From positions 50,484 to 63,989 of the forward strand of contig NWUY0300000736.1 of the NCBI GenBank assembly GCA_004151065.3: 13,506 bases of DNA, in the 5' to 3' direction. Position 1 is the stretch's first letter. Each line of letters opens with the position of its first letter. A model generated the notes under the pieces. That model was not told the DNA's origin. It worked only from the letters and a program-made list of their open reading frames with translations, and did not search any database. Origin of the DNA: Larix sibirica. Its lineage: Eukaryota > Streptophyta > Pinopsida > Pinales > Pinaceae. Shown one piece after another: positions 7,180 through 13,506 of the stretch. The position numbers and the translations under genes are program-made.

Positions 7180-7910
7180 GCTCCATTACACATTACCTCC
7201 ATTATTCCACTCTCCTAATCCTTCCTCCTCTGTGTTACCTCTGCCCAACCCTTCCCCCACTACATTATCTTTGCCACTCCCTCCTACACACTCTCGCATC
7301 CTCCATCTCTCCTACCCTTGCGTCCTTCCTCCGCATCCACCCTTCCACTGCACCAACACTTTCACGTCCTTCCTGTAGCTCGCCTTGCTTGTCCATCCTA
7401 CCTCCATTTCCACTCACCACTCCTTTTCTCTCCCATAATCCCTTGACCTACCCTCTCCCCCTTTCCACTCTACCATTTTGCATCCCCTCCCTCCGCAAAT
7501 TCCACCCTCAGCACCCAACTCCTCCATACGCCAACACCAACATCCCCCACAAACCACCTCCCTTGTCCATCCCACCTCTCTTTCCACTCACCACTCCTCC
7601 GCTCTCCCACATGATCGTGTCCTTCCCTATCCCACTGCCCACTCTGCCATTATGAAACCCCACCTCCACAACTCCTACCCTCAACACACATTTCCTCCAT
7701 AAGCCGCCTCCAATGTCCCTCCTCCCTTCCACACAACTCTCCTTCGCTACCTCGCTGAACCACTCCAACTCTTTCCACCTTCATTTAGTCTCTCCCTCTA
7801 TCCTTCCCACCTTCATGCTTACTACTCCACCCTCCTACCTTCTCCATTTCCACCCCCATCCCGTTCCTCCTACCTCCATGACACCTACACCTAATACCTT
7901 ACGCCATTAA
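7180..7910 (+). repeat. Pyrimidine-rich leader with imperfect tandem repeats
   Basis: About 730 bases of the plus strand are almost entirely C and T with scattered A, quite unlike the AT-rich surroundings. A unit beginning cttgtccatcc at 7388 recurs at 7562 (period 174), sharing the exact 17-mer tttccactcaccactcc and a matching tail (ccaccctcagcacccaactcctcc against ctaccctcaacacacatttcctcc). A third, weaker unit starts near 7711. Open frames here would encode Pro/Ser/Thr/Leu/His-rich low-complexity peptides with no recognisable domain, on either strand; I regard them as artefacts of composition. The region lies between the primer site and gag, so it is the untranslated leader of the element or an insertion in it. 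Confidence 0.8.
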
Positions 7911-7918
7911 TTAAAGAA

Positions 7919-8004
7919 TAATAATAATTATTTTTATATGTATATATAATAATAATAATAATAAGATGAAAAAGGATAAGGATATTATTATTATTATTAT
8001 TATT
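7919..8004. repeat. AAT/ATT trinucleotide arrays facing each other
   Basis: An (AAT)n run at about 7947-7965 is followed after about 18 bases by a (TTA)n run at about 7983-8004. The arms are complementary and could form a hairpin of about 18 base pairs. A shorter ataataattattttta palindromic stretch precedes it. It ends 24 bases before the likely gag start. Confidence 0.8.
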
Positions 8005-8027
8005 CATTCCCTTGAAAGTTTCTAAAA

Positions 8028-8970
8028 ATGAATACGAGAAACACCGATAAGAAATCTGGTGGATTTCCTGAGAATAATGAGTAAAAAAAGGTAGACATTG
8101 AGTGTGATAGCAGAATTACAAAGATTGTTCAAAGTGTATTACCAAGTGTACTACAAAAATTCAACAAAAAATACAATCAAAGATATGAAGAAATTCTTGC
8201 ATTCAAGGACGAACTTGAATCATAAAAAAACGAAAGTAAATGAATGAGTATCCCTAACGCATCCTCACAACCTCATTATTAATCAAATATTACTTTGTTC
8301 AATAACGCTATACACAAATTAAAAATAGATATATCGAAGTTTTACGATGAGGAAAACCGAGAAGGCACCAGATGGATCAATAAATTTTAAAATTATTTCA
8401 CTATGCACCACATATCTGATGAAGATGAAAAGAAAAACATTGTATCAATGTACCTGGAGAAAATAGCTTGTGATTATTTCATGTGGTGGGAATGTAAATG
8501 TCGAGGAGGATTGGTGAGAGATTGGGACACCTTCAAGAAGATTTTTTTAAAATGATTTCAGCGTACTATACACCAAGCTCACTTGTTTGCAACAAATATG
8601 GACAATGGATGAGTATTTTAATGATCTCCATGTACCTCCACCCGCATTGATGATGTATTGGATAAACAACTTCTAGACATTGACATAATAGGGTTCAAAC
8701 CAAATATACAAAACAAAATTAAAGTTCTAGATCTAAAAAATGTTGAACAAGTATGTCAAAAGTCCAAATTCATTGAAGCAAAACAGATGTATCATAAACA
8801 TACTCCTTATTTTCAATTGGAAAAATCAAGCTTGAAGTATATTCCTCCTCACCAAAAGATATCATCATCAAATGCAAGGAAGGATAAGAATCCATGTTTT
8901 AAATGTAATGCTCCTAATTGGACTCGAAGTTATAGATGTAAGGACACCAATATCTACCTATGTGATAAAA
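8028..8970 (+). pseudogene. Chromovirus-like Gag
   Basis: The ATG at 8028 opens MNTRNTDKKSGG and, past in-frame stops, the same frame gives VQSVLPSVLQKF, then IDISKFYDEENREG (from 8325), RWINKF, MHHISDEDEKKNIVSMYLEK, YFMWWECKCRGG and DWDTFKKIFLK. This is the capsid core of plant gypsy Gag. After a shift, a 197-codon open frame (8658-9251) carries DDVLDKQLLDIDIIGFKPNI just upstream of and across its start, then IQNKIKVLDLKNVEQ and a decayed zinc knuckle CFKCNAPNWTRSYRC (about 8895-8940), where the His ligand is Trp. Gag packages the RNA. At least three stops disrupt the first half. Confidence 0.86.
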
Positions 8971-9452
8971 ATAATAATAATTACAATGATAATGATGAGG
9001 TAGTTGGGGATGTCCCTTCTGATATAGAAACATACTCTAATGAATCTAGGACCCATAAGTCCAATGATGCTCCAACACTTTTTGTAGTCGTGATGACAGG
9101 TATTTCTAAACCTCAAACTCTTAAAATCCTTTGCTACATCAAGAATACTAAGGTGTGTATGCTTTCAGATAGCGGTATTTCACATCATTCCATAGATACA
9201 AGGATCACAAAAAAATTAAACCCGTTTATCTACCCTACTTCATACTTTTAAGTCATCATTATGGGGAATAAAACTACTCCATTTGACGAGAAATGCCATA
9301 AGGTAGAGTTAGCTCTTGATGACTACAAATTAAAATATCATATGTATGTTATGGGAATTGGAGGTGTAGATGTGATCTTAGGATCCCAATGGTTGACCAT
9401 GCTTGGTACAATGGGGTTAAATTTACAAAAAATCATTTATAATATTTTTTGA
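8971..9452 (+). pseudogene. Gypsy aspartic protease (retropepsin)
   Basis: An acidic linker (NNNYNDNDEVVGDVPSDIE) leads into APTLFVVVMTGISKPQTLKI, then VCMLSDSGISHHSIDTRITK with the catalytic D-S-G at about 9166-9174. After a stop at 9249-9251 the frame restarts in 9261-9452 with KCHKVELALDDYKLKYHMYV and GIGGVDVILGSQWLTMLGTM. The closing G-x-D-V-x-L-G-x-Q-W-L is the classic second half of plant gypsy retropepsins, including the I-L-G flap-side motif. The protease cuts the Gag-Pol polyprotein. Apart from the stop it is the best kept domain of this element. Confidence 0.87.
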
Positions 9453-9968
9453 AAATGGAAGAAAGTACAAGTTGCAAGGAATCATCTATCCTATTGCCTA
9501 AATAGTCTCATCCGATAGAATGGAGAAGATAAATAAGAAAGGATCTGAACCTTACCTTTTACACAATTATTCTAAAAATGGAGGCATTTTCTAAAAATGA
9601 TGATCCCAAGGGTACAGATAAGATCCATGGGACATTGTGTGTCGATTCTCAATACCCACTTCATGTTTTCCCTCCATCTTGTTCGAGGGATCACTTCATA
9701 GATTGATTTGAATGGTTCAGCGCGACTTGGAAGTCAATCTTACAAGCATTCTCATAGAATTAAGGAAAAGGTTGAACACTTGGTTCAAGAATTATTGGAT
9801 CGTGGTATTATTATTCGAAGCAAGAATTACTTTTCAACATCAGACACACCTGTTGGACAAGGATGGTTCTTATAAAATTTATGTTGACTACCAAGCATTA
9901 AACCAAATTACCATTAAAGGCAAGTTTTCTATTCCATTTGTGGATCAACTATTGAACAAGATTCATTT
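9453..9968 (+). pseudogene. Gypsy RT N-terminal part, truncated
   Basis: The protease-RT linker is readable as FENGRKYKLQGI (about 9448) and SSDRMEKINKKG. RT then appears in two frames: KEKVEHLVQELLDRGII (about 9760-9810, family pattern E-x-E-K-x-V-x-E-L-L-x-x-G-I-I) and, in the 9712-10071 open frame, DKDGSYKIYVDYQALNQITI followed by KGKFSIPFVDQLLNKIH. The latter is the fingers motif D-G-S-x-R-x-x-V-D-Y-R-A-L-N-x-x-T-I-x-x-x-(F/Y)-P-I-P-x-x-x-x-L-L. It stops right before the palm (F-x-K-L-D-L); the following bases match the C-terminal chromodomain instead, so the catalytic palm, RNase H and integrase have been deleted. Confidence 0.85.
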
Positions 9969-10085
9969 ACCAAAGAGTATCTTATCAAGTTCAATAACCT
10001 TCATGAGGCTGCAACCAATTAAGAAAATACGAAGTTTAAGTCAAATCACTCTTGTTTTACCCAATATTTGAGGACAAATATTTTA
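9965..10085 (+). pseudogene. Chromodomain-like C-terminus of integrase
   Basis: FTKEYLIKFNNLHEAATN, a stop, then ENTKF (from about 9966) resembles the end of a chromodomain, in the family EYL-(I/V)-K-W-K-x-L-P-x-x-x-A-T-W-E-x-x-x-F. The invariant W residues are F and a stop here. A later FEDKYFRKG resembles the F-E-D-K-x-x-x-x-G tail common at the end of chromovirus pol. Chromodomains guide integration to marked chromatin. The match is short but correctly placed, immediately before the purine tract and LTR. Confidence 0.6.
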
Positions 10086-10097
10086 GGAAGGGATGAC
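10086..10097 (+). other. Polypurine tract of chromovirus-like element
   Basis: AGGAAGGGATGAC directly precedes the 3' LTR start, the position of the plus-strand primer. The exact LTR start is uncertain by a few bases because the TG has become TT in this copy, or because the LTR begins at the TG at 10094. Confidence 0.6.
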
Positions 10098-10098
10098 T

Positions 10099-10277
10099 TT
10101 TAATACACCTAACTTATTGTTAATTCATAGTTAATATTATTTTTCAGTAGTCACCTTCGTTCATGGGAAGAGTTGTAACTCTTCCATGTAATTTTATTTA
10201 TACATGACTAGTTCATTGTAATGCATCATCAATTTATTAATAAAACATATATTTATTATTGGAAAATATACCTTCCA
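10099..10277 (+). repeat. 3' LTR of chromovirus-like element
   Basis: It aligns gap-free with 6907-7085 with about 24 mismatches in 179 (about 87% identity, my count). The hairpin, the TATA-like box and AATAAAA (10239-10245) are kept. It ends CTTCCA. Confidence 0.88.
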
Positions 10278-10282
10278 CTACA

Positions 10283-10545
10283 CCATCTTTTTCTCTTTAT
10301 CCTCTTCTCAAATTTTTGAGTTTTTGGAAAGCAGTTTGCTCATATCCTTCATAAGTTCCCTCATTTTTTTACGTCAAATTAGATATCCCCTGTGAATATT
10401 TGGTATTCACCCTTATTTACCATATTCATGATGTCCACCTTTCTTAGAATTGTATTTTCAAGGTTTGCTACTCTATTGGTAAACTTGGATGCCAGAAAGT
10501 TCACATCATCAAGCTCATCTTATGTTATGGATGAGCCTTTAGGAG
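10283..10545 (-). pseudogene. Ty3/gypsy Gag N-terminal part (other side of insertion)
   Basis: The minus strand gives DDVNFLASKFTNRVANLENT (about 10515-10456) and ILRKVDIMNMVNKGEYQIFT. After a shift comes MRELMKDMSKLLSKNSKI, a stop, then EEDKEKKM running to the insertion point. This is the charged, helix-rich leader expected before the gypsy Gag core. The frame continues into SPKHPKRKC on the far side of the inserted element (about 6900-6870), which links the two pieces as one interrupted gene. The start codon is not identifiable. The N-terminal segment is poorly conserved in gypsy elements, so the assignment rests mostly on continuity. Confidence 0.6.
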
Positions 10546-11204
10546 GTTAAATAGGTGTATAAATTTTTTCTCCACCTATTTTCATTTGATCCCACTAATA
10601 TTACTATATTTCTTCTCTATTTACTCTATATCACACCTTTTGAATCACCCAAAACATATTTCCAATCAAAATTTATGCAATAAGTTTAAAGTTAACATAC
10701 CTTTAAAAATCATGGTTTGTAGGTTGTGTTTCCGGATGACCTTACTCCCTAATTATATCATTGGCCCCTTTGAGTCCGAAATGTTTTCCTTTATTATCTT
10801 GGTATCTGCAACTCCATAGGTTTGATAAATTTTGTTGTGCCAAGTAAGAGTTATGGTAACTTTACCAAAACTTGTTATTTTTGTCCCTTTTAAGAGAGTT
10901 AACTTGTATAGAGTGAGAGTGAACTTGTACAGACTGACATATGTCTAATTTTTCTTCTCTTATTTTGAAATATTTATTACAAACAGTATGGTACATCTTC
11001 TTTCTTATGCAACACTTTTACCCATAACACATGTTTGAGACTAGTTTTTGGACTAGTAAAAAACCCTAACTTCCACATACTATAACTCCAAAATTATAAT
11101 GAACCATGACCTCAAATTTTTACCATACATACTTTGTTATGTCGTCTTATTCTCCTATGAATTTCACTATCTGAAACGTCCCAAAACAAATGTTATAGAC
11201 AAAA
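10546..11204. other. Probable leader of the minus-strand gypsy; no gene seen
   Basis: No coding match was found on either strand. The stretch lies between the gag N-terminus and a primer-site-like sequence at 11205-11218, so it is best read as the untranslated leader of the minus gypsy element. The open frame 10586-10819 shows no recognisable domain. Confidence 0.4.
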
Positions 11205-11218
11205 TGGTTATGATACCA
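11205..11218 (-). other. Possible tRNA-iMet primer site of minus gypsy
   Basis: The minus strand reads TGGTATCATAACCA, matching TGGTATCAGAGCCA at 12 of 14 positions. It lies about 650 bases before the gag N-terminus on the same strand, a leader length similar to that of the inserted element. An LTR should lie at 11219 onward, but no second copy was found to prove it. Confidence 0.5.
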
Positions 11219-12385
11219 AATCCTTAAAAGAGCATAAAATAAGAAAGAGAGAGTATCCAACACCTTAGGAATCAAGTGCATTTCTCTTTACAAAGTACAT
11301 TGTGCTTTGGTTATCACATCTAATGAACAACTCCATATACCAACTAGTCATGCCCAAAATGCCACTATTATGAAACAATTTCATCGTATCTCATTCAATT
11401 AAAGTATTTGATTAAGTACATAATATGATGAATTCATGTGTAGCAAGTATAAAATAACTATCCTTCATGACATTGGACTTGTTTGGATCGCATGGATTCC
11501 CTCTACATTCCATGAAATTGAAACTCTTGGAGCTTGGGTGGGACTTGTATTCATTGCTTTCACTAGAATGGGCATTGGTAAGTCTCTAGTGGAGTGAAAC
11601 AACTTAGTGGTAAACCCTTTTTTTGGTTGTCAAGTTTGTAATTGGTGTACCTTTCCCTTGTGGTATGCTTGCTTGATAGGATTCTATTAACTAAGATTAT
11701 AAGCATTATAAACTCATTCTAATCAGTGCTATACCCTTTCCAACTTTAAACACCATTTCTAAATAAAGTTGTAATCTTCCTTATACCATTGTTCTAACAT
11801 TTTCCAAATCTATAACCAAACACTTGTGCTAGTTGTGCTAGTAGTCATTGCACATCTATCAATATTTGAATGTTTTCTACTTGTGTTACTCATGTTGGAA
11901 TTTCTTGCACATATACCATCATTTTCTGGTAAACCTCCTCTAGTTATGCAAAACACATATTGTATGCTAGTTTTGAAGTAATATGTCCATCTTATATTTA
12001 AATAAGATGGGAACCACCAATATTGTTGGGTATTTTCCACTTAGGATTTTCAAATAATCACATTGCCACATAATTTTCCACATAGGAGACACATTACAAA
12101 AATTAAAAAAAAAAAACTATCGTTGCCACATGTTGGTGGTTGTAAATCTGGGGCTGGTGTCTTTGCATGCACATGTTTATATTTGGACTCTCATTACTTT
12201 TGACGTGTTGATATGGCTTACTATAAAACATTTCAAGATATTGTATTTTAAAAAAATGCAGATAACTATTGCCACCATAATCTCAATTTGTTTTCCCCAC
12301 TTTGGCTAAATTTGGTCTATTTAATTTCATGAAATTTTATTTACTTAACAGTTGATATACTATGTACTCTAGTTTTCCCCTATGA
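11219..12385. other. Unassigned stretch, possible LTR remnant and small fragments
   Basis: The first few hundred bases may be the 5' LTR of the minus gypsy; no partner copy is visible. At about 11450-11598 the plus strand has a stop-free run including DIGLVWIAWIPSTFHEIETL and VGLVFIAFTRMGIGKSLVE, which is hydrophobic and looks protein-like; a nitrate/peptide transporter (NPF) fragment is a weak possibility. A perfect 9-base inverted repeat lies at 11987-12010 (CCATCTTAT-ATTTAA-ATAAGATGG). The minus open frame 11810-12040 resembles nothing I know. The rest shows no structure. Confidence 0.35.
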
Positions 12386-13075
12386 TTCATGAGGTGATGA
12401 AGACATCAAGTGATAATGAATCTATTCTACATGAATTTAAGGCTCCTTATCAATGAGAAAACTAAAAATATATTGTATGCAAAAGTGGCAAATGAATTTG
12501 CAGATCTTTTCTTTAGCTTTCTCACATTGCCAACTGATTTTGTCATGAAATTACTTTGTGTTAAAATGTGAAAAGAGGATTGGATGCCTCATGAGGCTAT
12601 ACAATAGTTAATTCAATCTCTAGTCCATCTTTATAAATGCTAAGAAATCCCATTTACTGGAGTCAAATTTTATGTCAACCCAATTTAATGTAATCCTTAG
12701 AATATGCTTGGCTCCCTAACTATCTATCATGTTTGCAATGCTCATATTATTTATGATGGAAGTACCCACTATATGAACATTAAGGGTGGTGGTAATTGTG
12801 CTTGTAGCTGATCGATGAGTTATGTGGTAAAACCAACCCTTTAAGTCTTTGTTCTTAACCCTAAACAATGACCATGATGGATTACTCATAGCCATCAACG
12901 ATGGGAGACACACACTGGATCGATTAACACATAAAACTTGTACACAACATAACAAAGATTCAATTCCTAACAATGGATGAAATGGAGCTCGCTAAGGTAT
13001 ACCTTTTCCATTTTTAATCACCATTGGTGATGGTAATTGAAGCACTCTCTTTAATTAAGGAGTGAGAGATAGAAA
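12386..13075 (+). pseudogene. DUF674 family protein pseudogene
   Basis: From the ATG at 12431 the frame reads MNLRLLINEKTKNILYA, then FADLFFSFLTLP and VMKLL, ending at TGA 12569. This matches the start of plant DUF674 proteins, which have K-L-L-(I/V)-D-x-K-x-x-K-V-L-(F/Y)-A-E-A-x-x-D-F-V-D-x-L-F-S-F-L-T-L-P. After a shift, IGCLMRLYNS, two stops and INAKKSHLLES (12579-12660) fit the family G-C-x-x-N-L-Y-x-S block. Further on, NCACS and SMSYVVKPTL (about 12797-12840) and a late TIGDGN / EALSLIK pair (about 13022-13055, broken by one shift) fit the cysteine-containing middle and the V-T-I-G-x-x-E-A-L-x-L-L-K repeat end. The function of DUF674 is unknown. Many stops and shifts make it dead. It is the only host-like gene in the window; full-length members are several hundred residues. 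Confidence 0.62.
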
Positions 13076-13450
13076 TCTAATGCATCCATGCCACCTAACA
13101 TCCATTTATCTTTCTTTTTTTTTAAATTCTCTATCTCTTTCCCCTGTGAATCACATCATTTTAAATTTGTTGTTATTCTTCAATAAAGTGGGAAAAAAGG
13201 TTGCCAAAATATCTTAGCTCCCATTAAGGGACCTACGGGGATACCATGAAAACAAGGTTAGTAACTTTCAGAAAGATATCCATATACAACTAAATTGAAC
13301 CAAGCAATGCGGAACTAACTAGATAGGACCTTATTGATCAAAGGTGTTCCACGTGCAACACATGCATCCACATATATTTATGTGAGTAGACCTCTCAATA
13401 GAACAAATTTGAAATGCCATCAAGCATTTAATTGCATATCATGTTTCAAG
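13076..13450. other. No recognisable feature
   Basis: AT-rich sequence with a T-run near 13110-13125. I see no coding match, LTR end or clear repeat. Confidence 0.5.
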
Positions 13451-13506
13451 CACTAGTAGAATTTGAGCAAATAAATGATTAGGTGACTAAAAAAATTAGT
13501 CACGAC
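13451..13506. mobile_element. Possible CACTA (En/Spm) transposon terminus
   Basis: CACTAGTAGAA at 13451 resembles the conserved start of plant CACTA terminal inverted repeats (CACTA-x-x-A-G-A-A-A). It is followed by GTGACTAA-AAAAA-TTAGTCAC (13483-13503), a perfect 8-base inverted repeat, and then GAC, resembling the short (T)TAGTCACGAC-type subterminal repeats in both orientations that bind CACTA transposase. The element would continue beyond the window, so its other end, the 3-base target duplication (candidate aag, 13448-13450) and the transposase cannot be seen. Confidence 0.5.
13483..13503. repeat. Perfect inverted repeat near right edge
   Basis: GTGACTAA and TTAGTCAC form an 8-base stem around AAAAA. 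It is interpreted as facing subterminal repeats of a CACTA-type element. Confidence 0.75.

Larger units (their letters stand above)
6907..10277 (+). mobile_element. Chromovirus-like Ty3/gypsy retrotransposon, internally deleted
   Basis: The element is bounded by two 179-base LTRs at a constant offset of 3192. Its flanks ctcca (6902-6906) and ctaca (10278-10282) form a 4-of-5 target duplication. Inside are a primer site, a long pyrimidine-rich leader, gag, protease, the start of RT and a chromodomain-like end followed by a purine tract. RNase H and integrase are missing, the junction lying near 9965. The flanking sequence is minus-strand gypsy gag on both sides, and its reading frame continues across the insertion if one copy of the 5-base target is kept, so this element inserted into an existing gag. 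The LTRs differ at about 24 of 179 positions, so the insertion is old. Confidence 0.87.

Noticed and set aside
7178-7910. Several Pro/Ser/Thr-rich open frames and a Gly-rich antisense frame
   Set aside because: Pyrimidine-rich DNA lacks stop codons, so open frames arise by composition. No domain, and frames on both strands overlap.
11810-12040. 76-codon minus-strand open frame
   Set aside because: No recognisable domain and no support from neighbours; consistent with chance.
12716-12973. 85-codon minus-strand open frame
   Set aside because: Antisense to the DUF674 pseudogene.
1-13506. CRISPR array, bacterial operon, rRNA or tRNA gene
   Set aside because: No regularly spaced short repeats, no gene clusters with ribosome sites, and no tRNA or rRNA signature was seen; the tRNA-like matches are primer sites only.

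Overview
This window looks like intergenic DNA from a large, transposon-filled plant nuclear genome, most likely a conifer. It is AT-rich, has no intact gene, and every longer open frame is either decayed transposon coding sequence or a frame lying antisense to it. Two things point to a conifer. One is a pair of Penelope-like elements (PLEs), one of which still carries a GIY-YIG endonuclease domain; this type of element (Dryad) is known from conifers and was proposed to have come from arthropods. The other is a DUF674-type pseudogene next to old plant copia and gypsy elements. The species call is inference.

Layout. (1) 1-424, minus: a fairly well preserved Ty3/gypsy reverse transcriptase (RT) fragment of Tat/Ogre type, cut by the window edge and ending at an ambiguous base (425). 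(2) 426-4030, minus: PLE copy A, split in two (426-780 and 3744-4030) by a Ty1/copia element (781-3743). The copia element has a 684-bp 5' LTR, a perfect tRNA-iMet primer binding site, gag, protease and RT remnants, and a truncated 3' LTR. (3) 4060-5421, plus: PLE copy B, head-to-head with A. It contains RT (with F-I-D-D) and a GIY-YIG domain, and a 70-bp tandem duplication spans its end. (4) 5500-6014: very AT-rich, no gene seen. (5) 6015-6906 and 10283-10545, minus: the gag of a second gypsy element. A chromovirus-like gypsy on the plus strand (6907-10277) is inserted in it. (6) The inserted element has 179-bp LTRs, a primer site, a roughly 700-bp pyrimidine-rich leader with internal repeats, gag, protease, a truncated RT and a chromodomain remnant; RNase H and integrase are missing. 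(7) 10546-12385: the probable leader and primer site of the minus gypsy, then unassigned sequence. (8) 12386-13075, plus: a DUF674 pseudogene. (9) 13451-13506: a sequence resembling the end of a CACTA DNA transposon, running off the right edge.

The sequence therefore records two independent nesting events: copia into PLE and chromovirus into gypsy gag. No functional gene system, CRISPR array or RNA gene was found. The most interesting content is the PLE pair, the repeat-structured pyrimidine leader of the chromovirus, and the two ambiguous bases that each fall on a structural junction.
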